In this document: piece by piece, positions 7,688 through 16,641 of the stretch
Layout: every line of letters starts with the position of its first letter
Numbering within the stretch: the first letter of the stretch is position 1
From: Pyxidicoccus caerfyrddinensis
Lineage (GTDB): Bacteria > Myxococcota > Myxococcia > Myxococcales > Myxococcaceae
Assembly: GCF_010894405.1 (NCBI RefSeq)
Contig: NZ_JAAIYA010000009.1
Coordinates: 348,557-412,556 of the forward strand
Direction of reading: 5' to 3'
DNA length: 64,000 nt
Position numbers and translations under genes: made by a program
Notes under the pieces: generated by a model
What the model was told of the DNA's origin: nothing
Seen by the model: the letters and a program-made list of their open reading frames with translations, nothing else
The model's database searches: none

Positions 7688-9661
7688 TCACTTCGGTTCG
7701 ACGAGGAAGTAGCCCGCCATCTCGAGGTGCAGCGCCGAGCAGAACTCCGTGCAGTACATGGGGTACACGCCCGGCCTGTCGGCCACGAAGGTGACGTTGA
7801 CGTGCTTGCCCGGCTCCAGGCTCAGGTGGATGTTCTGCGAGCCGATGGTGAAGCCGTGCGTGGCGTCCTTCGCCTGCTCGATGTTGGTGATGTGCAGGTG
7901 GACGGTGTCCCCCTCCTTCACGCGGACGATGTCCGGCGTGAAGTGGCTGCGCACCGCCGTCATGTAGACGTGGACGCCGTCCGCCCGGCGCTCCACGCGC
8001 TCCTTGCCGCCCTCCACCGCATCCGCGTCCTTCTGGTGCGTCAGCGCGTTGATGCCCGCGGGCTTGTAGATGTCGAGCGGGTGAATCTTGTCCGCCTTGA
8101 TCATCTGCGCGTAGTGCGGCTCACCCAGGGGGATGGGGCTGTCGTAGAGCACCTGCATCTTCTGCCCGGTGGTGTCCACGAGCTGGAAGTTCTGCGGCAG
8201 CAGCGGCCCCACCGGCGCGAAGCGGTCGATGGCCCACTTGTTCATCGCCACCAGGAACTTCCCGTCCGGAGAGACGGTGTCCCCCTCGGCCGCCGCGAGG
8301 TGGCCGATGTTGTAGTGCGTGGGAATCTTGTCCACGAGCTTCAGGTCCTTGAGCGACCACTTGGCGACCTTGGACTCGATGAAGACGGACGTGTACGCGA
8401 AGCCCTCGTTGTCGAACTGCGTGTGCAGGGGCCCGAGGCCGATTTCGCACTGGCCGCGGATGGCCTCCTGGAACGGGAGGATGGGCACGCCGTACGGGTC
8501 CTTGCCCACCACCGTCCCGGCGGAGATGAGGGCCTTGATTTTTTCGAAGCTGAAGACGGTGGCGTGCGTGTCCAGCTTGCCGCCGACGACGATGTCCTTG
8601 CCGTCCGGCGTGACGTCCACGCCGTGCGGGCTCTTGGGCTCGGGCACGAAGTGGAGCAGCCCCTCCGCCACCACTGTCTCCAGCGGGATGACGCGCATGC
8701 CGGCAATCGTCTCCGTCTTGCCCGCCTTCACCACCGCCTCCGCCTTCCGCCAGGGGATGACGTGGAGGTAGTCCATGTCGTTCTGCGACACGCCGGACTC
8801 GAGCGGCGGGTTGCCCTCCAGGTTGCCGCCGTAGGCGCGCTCGGTGTTGATGGAGTTGATGAAGATGTAGCCGTCGCTGGCCAGCTTCCCCGCGTCCGCC
8901 AGGTCCTGCATGTAAGGCGGCAGCTCCATGGCCCACGACGCCTCGGGGTCGATGCGGCCCTTCGCGCGGTCGAACTTCCAGAAGATGACCGCGCCCCGGT
9001 ACTCGTCGTTGAAGCGCTTCACGTCCGCGTACTTGCCGCCCAGCGGCGTGGGGTACTGGCTCGTCTCGATGACGTAGTCGGTGTCGGGGGTGACGAAGGT
9101 GGAGCCGTGCTCGCTCTCGATGAGCTCGCTGGCGACAATCTGCGTGGTGGCGAAGTCCTTGAGGGACACCACGGCGACGCGCGGGTTGGCCTTGTCGTTG
9201 ACGAAGATGTACTGGCCGTCGTAGTCGCCCGCCGTCTCGGAGAGCGCCGGGTGGTGCATGTCGCCCCAGGTGAGCATCTTCCCGTCGCGGCTGCCCTGCT
9301 TCAGCAGCTCGGTCGTCTGGTCACCGTAGCCGTAGCCCTGCCACGGCTCGGGCGTGAAGACGCCGATGTACTTGAGGATGCGCATGCTCGGCACCCCCAT
9401 GACGATGAGGTTGCCGCCGTGTCCGCCCGACGCGAACAGGTAGTACTCGTCGTGCTTGCCCGAGGGCGTGTACGTCTTCAGCGCGGCCACCACGTCCGCC
9501 TCGGACAGCCCGCGCTTCTCCATCATGTCCCGCAGCCCGGTGCTGCCCAGGCCCGCGGAGGCCGTCCCCGGCGGGCTCGCTCCGCCGCCGTTGGAGCCGC
9601 TGCATGCCAGCGCCATCAGCGCCGCGGCTCCGCACATCCACCCTGCTCTCCAGGTCTTCAT
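7688..9661 (-). CDS. nosZ: Nitrous-oxide reductase NosZ, clade II (Sec/lipoprotein type)
   Basis: Reduces N2O to N2 in the periplasm. The 657-residue protein starts with a short Sec-type lipoprotein signal (MALACSGS) and lacks a twin-arginine leader, as in atypical clade II NosZ. A seven-bladed propeller holds CuZ; one ligand motif, DMHHP, is at 134-138. The C-terminal cupredoxin domain carries the CuA site: Cys637, Cys641, His645 and Met648, with a further His in RSHFTPDIVRV. Two in-frame ATGs (9667, 9661) exist; I take 9661 because GAGG is then 8 bases away. It is preceded by a tethered cytochrome c and followed by nosD. Confidence 0.95.
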   Translation of the reverse strand: MKTWRAGWMCGAAALMALACSGSNGGGASPPGTASAGLGSTGLRDMMEKRGLSEADVVAALKTYTPSGKHDEYYLFASGGHGGNLIVMGVPSMRILKYIGVFTPEPWQGYGYGDQTTELLKQGSRDGKMLTWGDMHHPALSETAGDYDGQYIFVNDKANPRVAVVSLKDFATTQIVASELIESEHGSTFVTPDTDYVIETSQYPTPLGGKYADVKRFNDEYRGAVIFWKFDRAKGRIDPEASWAMELPPYMQDLADAGKLASDGYIFINSINTERAYGGNLEGNPPLESGVSQNDMDYLHVIPWRKAEAVVKAGKTETIAGMRVIPLETVVAEGLLHFVPEPKSPHGVDVTPDGKDIVVGGKLDTHATVFSFEKIKALISAGTVVGKDPYGVPILPFQEAIRGQCEIGLGPLHTQFDNEGFAYTSVFIESKVAKWSLKDLKLVDKIPTHYNIGHLAAAEGDTVSPDGKFLVAMNKWAIDRFAPVGPLLPQNFQLVDTTGQKMQVLYDSPIPLGEPHYAQMIKADKIHPLDIYKPAGINALTHQKDADAVEGGKERVERRADGVHVYMTAVRSHFTPDIVRVKEGDTVHLHITNIEQAKDATHGFTIGSQNIHLSLEPGKHVNVTFVADRPGVYPMYCTEFCSALHLEMAGYFLVEPK

Positions 9662-9695
9662 GGCCATGTCCTCGCTCTCGCGTGGGGAGCTGCGG

Positions 9696-10142
9696 CTACT
9701 TCGCCGCGAGCCCCCGGATGTGCTCGCGCAGCCCGCGCACCACCGGCTTGTCCGCCAGGTCCGGGTTGGGGGGCATGGCGGGACTGCGGCCGACCGCGCC
9801 TCCGCCGTACGCGATGATTTTCTCGATGTGCTCGTCGCTCACCGCCGACTGCCAGGCCTTGTCCTGGAAGTTGCGCGGCGGCGGCGTGAGGCCCGCGGAC
9901 GCGGCCCCGTCTCCCCCGCCCCGGGGCCCGTGGCACACCACGCAGCGCGAGTTGAAGACCTCCTCCGCCTCCTTGCGGACCGCGGGCGTGAGCGCGGACG
10001 CGGACGCGGGCGCCGCCGCGGCGACGTCCGGCGGTGGGCTCGAGGACGCAGCCCCCTGCTCGTTACACGCCAGGGCGCCCCACGCGGCACCTGCGGCGAC
10101 CACCCCGGCCCAACCTCTTCTTCGTGCGGCGTTGCCCCACAT
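9696..10142 (-). CDS. Lipoprotein c-type cytochrome, electron donor to NosZ
   Basis: A 148-residue lipoprotein: signal peptide ending GALACNEQ, an Ala/Pro-rich linker, then a single-heme cytochrome c domain with CVVCH and a downstream Met (SPAMPPNPDL) as likely axial ligand. It is the first gene of the leftward nos operon and ends 34 bases before nosZ, so it most likely passes electrons to the NosZ CuA site, as NosC-type cytochromes do in clade II clusters. The ATG at 10142 has GGGAGG 6 bases upstream, which decides the start over the adjacent GTG at 10145. Confidence 0.9.
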   Translation of the reverse strand: MWGNAARRRGWAGVVAAGAAWGALACNEQGAASSSPPPDVAAAAPASASALTPAVRKEAEEVFNSRCVVCHGPRGGGDGAASAGLTPPPRNFQDKAWQSAVSDEHIEKIIAYGGGAVGRSPAMPPNPDLADKPVVRGLREHIRGLAAK

Positions 10143-10218
10143 CACGGACCTCCCGTTCCGAGCTGACTCGACGGAAGCTCCCCTGCTGCGACGGACGTGC
10201 CAGGACCCCTGCCCCCTG

Positions 10219-10243
10219 AAACAAGCATTCTAGATGCATGTTT
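10219..10243. promoter_or_regulatory. NsrR-like palindromic operator between nos and norB
   Basis: Inverted repeat with 10-base arms: AAACAAGCAT (10219-10228), spacer TCTAG, ATGCATGTTT (10234-10243), 9 of 10 positions paired. The AAGCAT-N5-ATGCAT core resembles the 6-5-6 palindrome bound by NsrR, the Rrf2-family nitric oxide sensor. It is also an AT-rich island in very GC-rich DNA. It sits 76 bases before the first nos gene and 148 bases before norB, so it could control both. No NsrR gene is in the window, so the regulator is inferred. Confidence 0.55.
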
Positions 10244-10391
10244 TGCGCGACACCGGGGCGCGGAGCGCACGGACTGCACGGCCCGGAAGGCGAGCACGGG
10301 CGAGCCGGACGGAAGGCGCGCCTGGAACACCGCTTGCTCTGGGAGGGGTCGGAAGCCTCACCGCCACACCCCTTCTTCCGGAGTCGCCGTC

Positions 10392-12698
10392 ATGAAACAC
10401 AAGAAGCTCTGGGCGCTACTGGGCGCCGTCTTCTTCGCCTCGTTCTTCATCCTCGGCAGGGAGGGCGTGCACATCTCCCGGACGCTGCCGCCCATCCCCG
10501 GCAGGGTGGTGACCCCCGACGGCACCCTGCTCGTCGACGGAGCCTCCATCCAGCGCGGGCAGAATGTGTGGCAGTCCATCGGCGGGCAGCAGGTGGGCTC
10601 CATCTGGGGCCACGGCGCCTACGTGGCGCCGGACTGGAGCGCGGACTGGCTCCACCGCGAGAGCGTCTTCCTCCTCGACACCTGGGCGCGCGCGGAGGGC
10701 CTCACCGGCTACGACGCCGCCCCGGCCGAGCGGCAGGCAGCCCTGCGCGCGCGGCTGCAGGGCGTCATCCGCACCAACACGTATGACGCCGCCACGGACA
10801 CCGTGACGATGGACCCGCTGCGCGCCGAGGCGTACCGCGCCAACGCCGCGCACTACGCGGACGTCTTCTCGAAGGGGCGACAGGCCTACGCCATCCCCGA
10901 GGGCGCGCTGACGGACGCCGCGAAGCTGAAGGATTTGGGGGCCTTCTTCTGGTGGACGAGCTGGGTGACGTCCACCAACCGCCCCGGCCAGACGGTGAGC
11001 TACACGCAGAACTGGCCGCACGAGCCGCTGGTGGCCAACGTGCCCACGACGGGCGCGTACCTCTGGACGTACCTCTCCGTGGTGCTGCTGCTCGCGGCGG
11101 TGGGCGCGCTCGTCTGGTACGTGAGCCGCAAGCAGGAGGAGGGCGAACAGACGCCGCCCGCGGAGGACCCGTTCTCCGGCCTGGTGCTGACGCCGAGCCA
11201 GCGCGCCACGGGCAAGTACTTCCTGGTGGTGGTGGCGCTGATGCTGGTGCAGGTGGCGCTGGGCGGAATCACGGCGCACTTCGGCGTGGAGGGCGAGGGC
11301 TTCTACGGCGTGCCGCTGGCGAAGTACCTGCCCTACGCGGTGACGCGCAGCTGGCACACGCAGCTGGGCATCTTCTGGATTGCCACCGCGTGGCTGGCCA
11401 CGGGCCTGTTCGTCGGCCCGGCGGTGAGCGGGGTGGAGCCGCGCTTCCAGCGGCTCGGCGTCAACTTCCTCTTCGTGTGCCTGGTCATCATCGTCGCGGG
11501 CGCCATGGTGGGGCAGTGGGCCAGCGTGCAGCAGCGGCTGGGCGGAGACTTGTGGTTCTGGTTCGGCCACCAGGGCTACGAGTACGTGGACCTGGGCCGC
11601 TTCTGGCAGATCTTCCTGTTCGTGGGCCTGTTCGTCTGGCTGTTCCTCACCGCGCGCTCCATCTGGCCCGCGCTGAAGCGCCCGTCGGAGAGCCGGCCCC
11701 TCATCCTCCTGTTCGTCGTGTCCTCGGTGGCCATCGCCGCCTTCTACGGCGCGGGCCTCATGTACGGGCAGAAGAGCCACCTGGGCATGGTGGAGTACTG
11801 GCGCTGGTGGGTGGTGCACCTGTGGGTGGAGGGCTTCTTCGAGGTGTTCGCCACGGTGGTGATGGCGTTCCTCTTCGTGCGGCTGGGCGTGCTGTCGGCG
11901 CGGGTGGCCACGCCGACGGTGCTCTTCTCCACCGTCATCTTCCTGGCGGGCGGCATCATCGGCACCTTCCACCACCTGTACTTCTCCGGCACGCCGTCCT
12001 CGGCGCTGGGGCTGGGCGCCACGTTCAGCGCGCTGGAAATCGTGCCGCTGGTGCTGGTGGGCCGCGAGGTGTGGAGCCACCTGCGCCTGTCGCGCGCCCC
12101 GGGGTGGATGGAGCGCTACCGCTGGCCCATCCTCTTCTTCGTCGCGGTGGCCTTCTGGAACCTGGTGGGCGCGGGCATCTTCGGCTTCCTCATCAACCCG
12201 CCGCTGGCGCTCTACTACATGCAGGGCCTCAACCTGACGCCCGTGCACGGGCACACCGCGCTCTTCGGGGTGTACGGCATGCTCGGCATCGCCCTGATGC
12301 TCTTCACGCTGCGCATGGCGGCACCCGAGGCCCGGTGGCGCACGCGCACGCTGGCGTGGAGCTTCTGGTCTCTCAACGGCGGGCTGGTGCTGATGGTGGT
12401 GCTGTCCATGCTGCCCATCGGCATCCTCCAGACGCAGGCGGCCATCGAGCACGGCACGTGGTGGGCCCGCAGCGCGGAGTTCCTCCAGACGCCGCTGATG
12501 GACACGCTGCGCTGGCTGCGCGCCCCGGGCGACACCGTCTTCGCGCTCGGCGTGCTCTTCCTGGCCTGGTTCGTGGTGGGGCTGAAGACGGGCTGGTCGC
12601 TGGAGCCCACCACCACCGCGAAGCCCGAGCCGCTCGGGGAGAGCGCCGGGCCCGTGGGCCTCGCCGCACCGGCCCCCGTCGCCCTGCGGCGACGCTGA
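10392..12698 (+). CDS. norB: Quinol-dependent nitric oxide reductase (qNor)
   Basis: A 768-residue membrane protein reducing 2 NO to N2O with electrons from quinol. The N-terminal ~220 residues form the periplasmic extension typical of single-subunit qNor (heme-free cytochrome-c-like fold). About 12 membrane helices follow, carrying the heme-copper-oxidase-type ligands: His322 (SWHTQLG), His476 and Glu480 (HLWVEG, FeB site), His527/528 (TFHHLYFSG) and His619/621 (VHGHTALFG). I start at ATG 10392 (MKHKKLW), where the first membrane helix begins. It is divergent from the nos operon, so NO and N2O reduction are probably regulated together. norB of this type is also called norZ. Confidence 0.95.
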   Translation: MKHKKLWALLGAVFFASFFILGREGVHISRTLPPIPGRVVTPDGTLLVDGASIQRGQNVWQSIGGQQVGSIWGHGAYVAPDWSADWLHRESVFLLDTWARAEGLTGYDAAPAERQAALRARLQGVIRTNTYDAATDTVTMDPLRAEAYRANAAHYADVFSKGRQAYAIPEGALTDAAKLKDLGAFFWWTSWVTSTNRPGQTVSYTQNWPHEPLVANVPTTGAYLWTYLSVVLLLAAVGALVWYVSRKQEEGEQTPPAEDPFSGLVLTPSQRATGKYFLVVVALMLVQVALGGITAHFGVEGEGFYGVPLAKYLPYAVTRSWHTQLGIFWIATAWLATGLFVGPAVSGVEPRFQRLGVNFLFVCLVIIVAGAMVGQWASVQQRLGGDLWFWFGHQGYEYVDLGRFWQIFLFVGLFVWLFLTARSIWPALKRPSESRPLILLFVVSSVAIAAFYGAGLMYGQKSHLGMVEYWRWWVVHLWVEGFFEVFATVVMAFLFVRLGVLSARVATPTVLFSTVIFLAGGIIGTFHHLYFSGTPSSALGLGATFSALEIVPLVLVGREVWSHLRLSRAPGWMERYRWPILFFVAVAFWNLVGAGIFGFLINPPLALYYMQGLNLTPVHGHTALFGVYGMLGIALMLFTLRMAAPEARWRTRTLAWSFWSLNGGLVLMVVLSMLPIGILQTQAAIEHGTWWARSAEFLQTPLMDTLRWLRAPGDTVFALGVLFLAWFVVGLKTGWSLEPTTTAKPEPLGESAGPVGLAAPAPVALRRR

Positions 12699-12728
12699 GG
12701 CCTGGAGGGGAACACCCCGGGGCAGGCC
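12699..12728 (+). terminator. Hairpin directly after norB
   Basis: Inverted repeat GGCCTG (12699-12704) and CAGGCC (12723-12728) with an inner GGGG/CCCC pair around the loop AACA, starting right after the norB stop. There is no U-tract, so efficiency as an intrinsic terminator is uncertain. Confidence 0.4.
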
Positions 12729-12884
12729 CCATGTCCCCGGGCGCGGGACGGGCGCGAGGCACCGCTTCCACGAGCGGCCCTCGCGCGCCTGGTTTCAGCC
12801 GGCAGCGCCCGCCACCCTCGGCGCGCGGAGCCGGCGCGAGGCGCCGCGTCAGGCGAAGCCGGCGGCCCCCCCCTCACGGAAGCG

Positions 12885-13523
12885 TCAGTGCACCTTGGCG
12901 CGAGCCTGCGCTTCACGGGCCGCGCGGGACTTGCGCGTCACCATGCGGGCGATGCCGTAGTAGAGCTGGTCCTCGGTGTACACGCGGCGCACGCGGCGGT
13001 GGGTGCCGGGGACGTACGCGGAGCCGGGGCGCTCCAGCCACTGGAGGACGCGCACCTCTCCGGTGTGGGCCAGCTCCGTGAGCAGCTCCGGCGGGCACAG
13101 CTTGAGGTAGCGGCGCACCAGCGGCCCGAGCTTGCGCGAGAAGGCCTTGCCCAGCACCGCGTGACGCCGGCCGGAGTGCAGCGTCCCGTCGAAGCGGCGC
13201 GACAGGTGGAAGAGCTCGTGCAGCACCGTCTCCACCCGGGCCTGGGCGGTGGAGGAGCGGAAGAATAGGGGCCGCAGGGTGATGCAGTACAGCATCCGCT
13301 TGCCGCGAATCCGGATGATGGGCTTGCGGCGGCCGGTGCGGTCCACGCTCTTGCCGCCCCGGAAGCACAGCGGCTTCACGGTGCCGCGGGAGGCCCGGCG
13401 CGCCTCGCCGGCCACCACCAGGATGCGGCCCGGCTTCACATGGCCGAACTCCGGCATCTTCGCCGCGATGTCCCGGATGAGGGTGCGAAGCGTCTTGTTG
13501 AAGTTGGGGCGGCGTCGGGCCAC
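12885..13523 (-). CDS. Putative zinc metallopeptidase (phage-metallopeptidase-like)
   Basis: A basic protein of about 212 residues with HELFH at 102-106 in the context VLHELFHLSRRFDG, plus conserved-looking RRH and KPxxRI stretches. The pattern matches small putative metallopeptidases sometimes called phage metallopeptidases; function unknown. The start is uncertain: the GTG at 13523 (MARRRPNFNK) leaves a 67-base divergent spacer, whereas the ATG at 13592 would overlap the start of the divergent lipoprotein gene. I prefer 13523. No signal peptide, so likely cytoplasmic. Confidence 0.7.
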   Translation of the reverse strand: MARRRPNFNKTLRTLIRDIAAKMPEFGHVKPGRILVVAGEARRASRGTVKPLCFRGGKSVDRTGRRKPIIRIRGKRMLYCITLRPLFFRSSTAQARVETVLHELFHLSRRFDGTLHSGRRHAVLGKAFSRKLGPLVRRYLKLCPPELLTELAHTGEVRVLQWLERPGSAYVPGTHRRVRRVYTEDQLYYGIARMVTRKSRAAREAQARAKVH

Positions 13524-13590
13524 GAGTGGTGGACAGTCTAGCGGAAAAGTCCTTGGGTCGGTCCCCAGGCTGGCCACAATGTCTAACGCC

Positions 13591-14421
13591 ATGCGCTCGA
13601 CTTCGCCCCTCTTCCTGCTGTCCGCCCTGCTCACCCTGGGCCTGGGGTGTGCCTCCGCTCCGACGAAGCCCTCGGGGCCGGCCGTCCTCACTTCCCAGGA
13701 GACCACCGTCCTGTCCCAGGGCATCACCGAGGCCGCCGTGCGCTACCGCGCCCAGGTGGCCAGCCCCGCCCCCGCCGTGGTGGAGCGGGCGGACTACGAG
13801 CTCGTCTCGGACGGGCAGGTGGTGAAGACGGGCAGCGCGAAGCTGGACGTGCACCTGGTGCCGGGAGTGCCCGCGGACATCTCCTTCGAGGAGCGCGCCC
13901 CCTATGTGAAGAGCGCCGAGGACCTCGCCCGGCTGAGCACCCAGGGTGGCACGCTGCTGCTCGCACTACGGGGCACGCTGGTGGTGCGCTCGGGAGACCA
14001 GGAGGAGAAGGTCCCCTTCGCCGCCAGCCGCGCGGCCCGCGTGCCCCGCCTGCCCACGGTGGTGGTGGCGGAGCTGGACGGGGCGCGCTACTCGCCCGAG
14101 GAAGTCCAGATCAACCTCCGCCTGGGTGTGCACAACCCCAATCCCTTCCCGCTGAAGCTGGAGGGGATGACCTTCCAGGTCTCCGTGGCGGGGAAGAGCC
14201 TCGAGACAGGGACGCTCGCGCAGGCGGACAGTGTGGAGGCGTCCGCCACGGGGGTGTACCCGGTGGAGGTGGCGGTGACGAAGGACACCTACGGCCCGGA
14301 CGTGAAGGCGCTCATCTCCAAGGGCGTGCTGCCCTACGGGGTGACGGGCGAGCTGACCGCGCCGCTGATGCGCGTGCCCTACTCGCTGTCCGGTGAGGTG
14401 AAGCTGAACGTGTCCCGGTAG
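13591..14421 (+). CDS. LEA14/WHy-domain lipoprotein
   Basis: A 276-residue lipoprotein (signal MRSTSPLFLLSALLTLGLGC). Two regions resemble the water-stress WHy/LEA14 beta-sandwich: about residues 30-150, and a clearer one at about 160-276 (INLRLGVHNPNPFPLKLEGM). These domains occur in desiccation-related proteins and in bacterial envelope lipoproteins of unknown role. Another ATG at 13579 is in frame; 13591 gives the more typical signal peptide. aat begins 12 bases downstream, so the two may be co-transcribed. A second, shorter protein of this kind ends at 18883. Confidence 0.8.
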   Translation: MRSTSPLFLLSALLTLGLGCASAPTKPSGPAVLTSQETTVLSQGITEAAVRYRAQVASPAPAVVERADYELVSDGQVVKTGSAKLDVHLVPGVPADISFEERAPYVKSAEDLARLSTQGGTLLLALRGTLVVRSGDQEEKVPFAASRAARVPRLPTVVVAELDGARYSPEEVQINLRLGVHNPNPFPLKLEGMTFQVSVAGKSLETGTLAQADSVEASATGVYPVEVAVTKDTYGPDVKALISKGVLPYGVTGELTAPLMRVPYSLSGEVKLNVSR

Positions 14422-14433
14422 AATGCCGCGCGC

Positions 14434-15138
14434 GTGCCCATCTACCTTCTGAGTGACGAGCACCCGGAGCTGTTCCCCCCTCCGGAGCGAGCCGACAAGA
14501 GCGGCGTGCTCGCGGTGGGTGGGGACTTGCGGCCGGAGCGGCTGCTCGCCGCGTACTCACGCGGCATCTTCCCCTGGTACAGCGAGGGGGACCCCATCCT
14601 CTGGCACTCGCCGGACCCGCGCTTCGTGCTGGAGCCGGACCGGCTGCACGTGGGCCGCTCGCTGCGCAAGACGATGGCTCGCGGCGCCTACGAGGTGCGC
14701 TACGACACGGCCTTCGCGCGCGTCATCGAGGAGTGCGGCCGCGCGCCGCGCCCCGGCCAGAACGGCACGTGGATTACCGACGAGATGCTGCGCGCCTACG
14801 TCACGCTGCACGAGCTGGGCTTCGCGCACTCGGTGGAGGCGTGGGCGGAGGGCGAGCTGAAGGGCGGCCTGTACGGCGTGTCCCTGGGCGCGGTCTTCTT
14901 CGGGGAGAGCATGTTCGCGCTGGCGCCGGACGCGTCGAAGGTGGCCTTCGTCGCGTCGGTGGAGCGCTTCAAGTCGTGGGGCTTCCAGCTCGTCGACTGC
15001 CAGGTGGAGACCGAGCACCTCGCGCGCTTCGGCGCGGAGCACTGGCCGCGAAAGCGCTTCCTCGCGGCGCTCGCCCGCGCGCTGAAGGAGCCCACCCGCC
15101 GAGGGAAGTGGACGGACCCGACGCCAACGCCGGCCTGA
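14434..15138 (+). CDS. aat: Leucyl/phenylalanyl-tRNA-protein transferase
   Basis: A 234-residue enzyme that adds Leu or Phe from aminoacyl-tRNA to proteins with N-terminal Lys/Arg, making them ClpS/ClpAP substrates in the N-degron pathway. Family motifs are clear: GGDLRPERLLAAYSRGIFPW, WHSPDPR, GTWITDEMLRAY, LHELGFAHSVEAW, GGLYGVSLGAVFFGESMF. The length is normal. GTG start at 14434, 12 bases after the LEA14-like lipoprotein gene. Confidence 0.97.
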   Translation: MPIYLLSDEHPELFPPPERADKSGVLAVGGDLRPERLLAAYSRGIFPWYSEGDPILWHSPDPRFVLEPDRLHVGRSLRKTMARGAYEVRYDTAFARVIEECGRAPRPGQNGTWITDEMLRAYVTLHELGFAHSVEAWAEGELKGGLYGVSLGAVFFGESMFALAPDASKVAFVASVERFKSWGFQLVDCQVETEHLARFGAEHWPRKRFLAALARALKEPTRRGKWTDPTPTPA

Positions 15139-15152
15139 GCGCCGCCGCGGCC

Positions 15153-15455
15153 TCAGTGCCCGGAAGCAGCGGACGCGACGATTTCCTCGGACATCTGCCA
15201 GGTGAAGGCGAAGGGGACCCTGGAGCGCGCCGCGCCGGGAGTCCCCGCGGTGATTCTGCGCGCCTGAGCGGCCTTCCAGCCGAGCACTCCCAGGGACGCC
15301 AGCCCCAGGAGCACGGGGATGACGGTGAGTGCACGCAGGCCGCGCGGCCGGGGCGCGCCGAGCCCACAGGCGGAGACCGTCAGCAGGAGGGGAACGGGCA
15401 GCCGGCTCGAACCGAGCCAGGAACGGAGCTTCGCGGGGAGGGAGAGAGGGCTCAT
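15153..15455 (-). CDS. Small membrane protein, unknown
   Basis: A 100-residue protein from ATG 15455 (MSPLSLPAKLRSWLG) with two predicted membrane segments (about residues 19-35 and 42-62) and a short soluble tail. No family recognised. It converges with aat (14 bases apart) and lies 107 bases downstream of the exported hypothetical gene on the same strand. The ribosome site is weak. Gene call supported mainly by composition and the hydrophobic pattern. Confidence 0.5.
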   Translation of the reverse strand: MSPLSLPAKLRSWLGSSRLPVPLLLTVSACGLGAPRPRGLRALTVIPVLLGLASLGVLGWKAAQARRITAGTPGAARSRVPFAFTWQMSEEIVASAASGH

Positions 15456-15562
15456 GGCCCTCAACGGTAGGGCGTGTGCCTGCTCCTGGCGGGCCCGGCA
15501 CGCATGCCCGGCCGAGGCACATGCGGAAGCGCGAGCCGTCTCAAGGCCGCGCGCCCGGAGAC

Positions 15563-16564
15563 TCACCGCCGCTTGCACGGAGACAGCGTGCGCTTCGCCG
15601 TGAGGAGGTCCTCCTCGGAGGGGCTGCCGTAGCGCACGGACTTCGGCGCCGCCTTCGGCTTCGCCACGTCGTGCACGTAGACGACGCCCAGGTTGCGGCT
15701 GAGCACGGTGCGTAGGCCGGTGCTGTCGTACAGCGCGCCGAAGAAGGCGCCGCCGGACTTCAGCTGCATCGGCGCCATCGCGTCGGGCGGGCGCAGCAGC
15801 AGAATCGAGAAGTCCTCCGTATGCCAGTCACACGGGTCCTTCTTCCCCTTGCGCTCCATCCACGACACCGTGAGGTCCGTCACCGCGCTGCCGTCATCCC
15901 ACCGGCTACCGAAGCTCTCCCACAGCCGCACGCACTCGGGGGCCTCGCAGTCGCGCGAGGGCACGAAGTCCATCACCTCCAGCGGCATCCCCACGCCCGC
16001 GCGGCCCGTGTCATTGTCATTCGCGCGGCGCAGCTTGCACCCGGTGGGCGCGTCCTTCTGGCGCACCGCCACCGGCGTGCCGGACAGCCGGCCCGGGGGC
16101 AGCAAGTCACACCCCACCTCCAGCTCCGCCATGAGGTACGTCTTGCGGTCCTCGTCGGTGCCCATGCGCACCGCCCACCAGGTGATGGGCACCGCGCGGC
16201 ACGCCGCCGTGTCCGCCTTGCCGAACACCCACAGCGGCACGGCCGGGTCCGGCGCGCCCAGCTTGCGCACCTCCTCCGGCGGCACCAGCTTCACACCGGC
16301 GCGGTCGGCCTCGCCGCCCCGGAAGAAGGTGTCCTTCGCCGGGGGAATGACGGCCTGGTGCGCCAGCCAGCCCGCGCCGGACAGCCCCACCAGCGTGCGC
16401 GAGGTGAAGGGCACCACGTCCGGCTTCGCCGGGCAGCCCTTCTCCGCCTCCTCCAGGGGCACGACTCTCGCCTCGCCATCATCCTGCGCGAGCGCGCCTG
16501 GCGGCGTGAGTAGCAACAGGCCCAGCACCAGCGCCTGCGGAGTCAGCCGGACCACGGACATCAT
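15563..16564 (-). CDS. Exported hypothetical protein
   Basis: A 333-residue protein with a clear Sec signal peptide (MMSVVRLTPQALVLGLLLL, cleavage near ALAQ). The mature part has about ten cysteines, suggesting disulphides in the periplasm or outside the cell. No recognised domain. The ATG at 16564 is favoured by AGGAGC five bases upstream. It lies 77 bases downstream of the pilus-assembly-N-domain gene on the same strand. Function unknown. Confidence 0.7.
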   Translation of the reverse strand: MMSVVRLTPQALVLGLLLLTPPGALAQDDGEARVVPLEEAEKGCPAKPDVVPFTSRTLVGLSGAGWLAHQAVIPPAKDTFFRGGEADRAGVKLVPPEEVRKLGAPDPAVPLWVFGKADTAACRAVPITWWAVRMGTDEDRKTYLMAELEVGCDLLPPGRLSGTPVAVRQKDAPTGCKLRRANDNDTGRAGVGMPLEVMDFVPSRDCEAPECVRLWESFGSRWDDGSAVTDLTVSWMERKGKKDPCDWHTEDFSILLLRPPDAMAPMQLKSGGAFFGALYDSTGLRTVLSRNLGVVYVHDVAKPKAAPKSVRYGSPSEEDLLTAKRTLSPCKRR

Positions 16565-16641
16565 CGGGCTCCTTCCCTCGGAGTAGAGGCCCGCCGTCAT
16601 ACCTCAAGATGCCCACGCGCAAGCAGCGGGCGCGTCGGTGC

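Noticed and set aside
10416..12452. 678-codon minus-strand frame inside norB
   Set aside because: Antisense shadow of a well-supported nitric oxide reductase; low-complexity His/Arg/Gln content caused by high GC at third positions.
13523..13592. ATG 13592 as start of the metallopeptidase
   Set aside because: It would make the two divergent genes overlap at their starts with no room for promoters; the GTG at 13523 avoids this, though I could not prove it.
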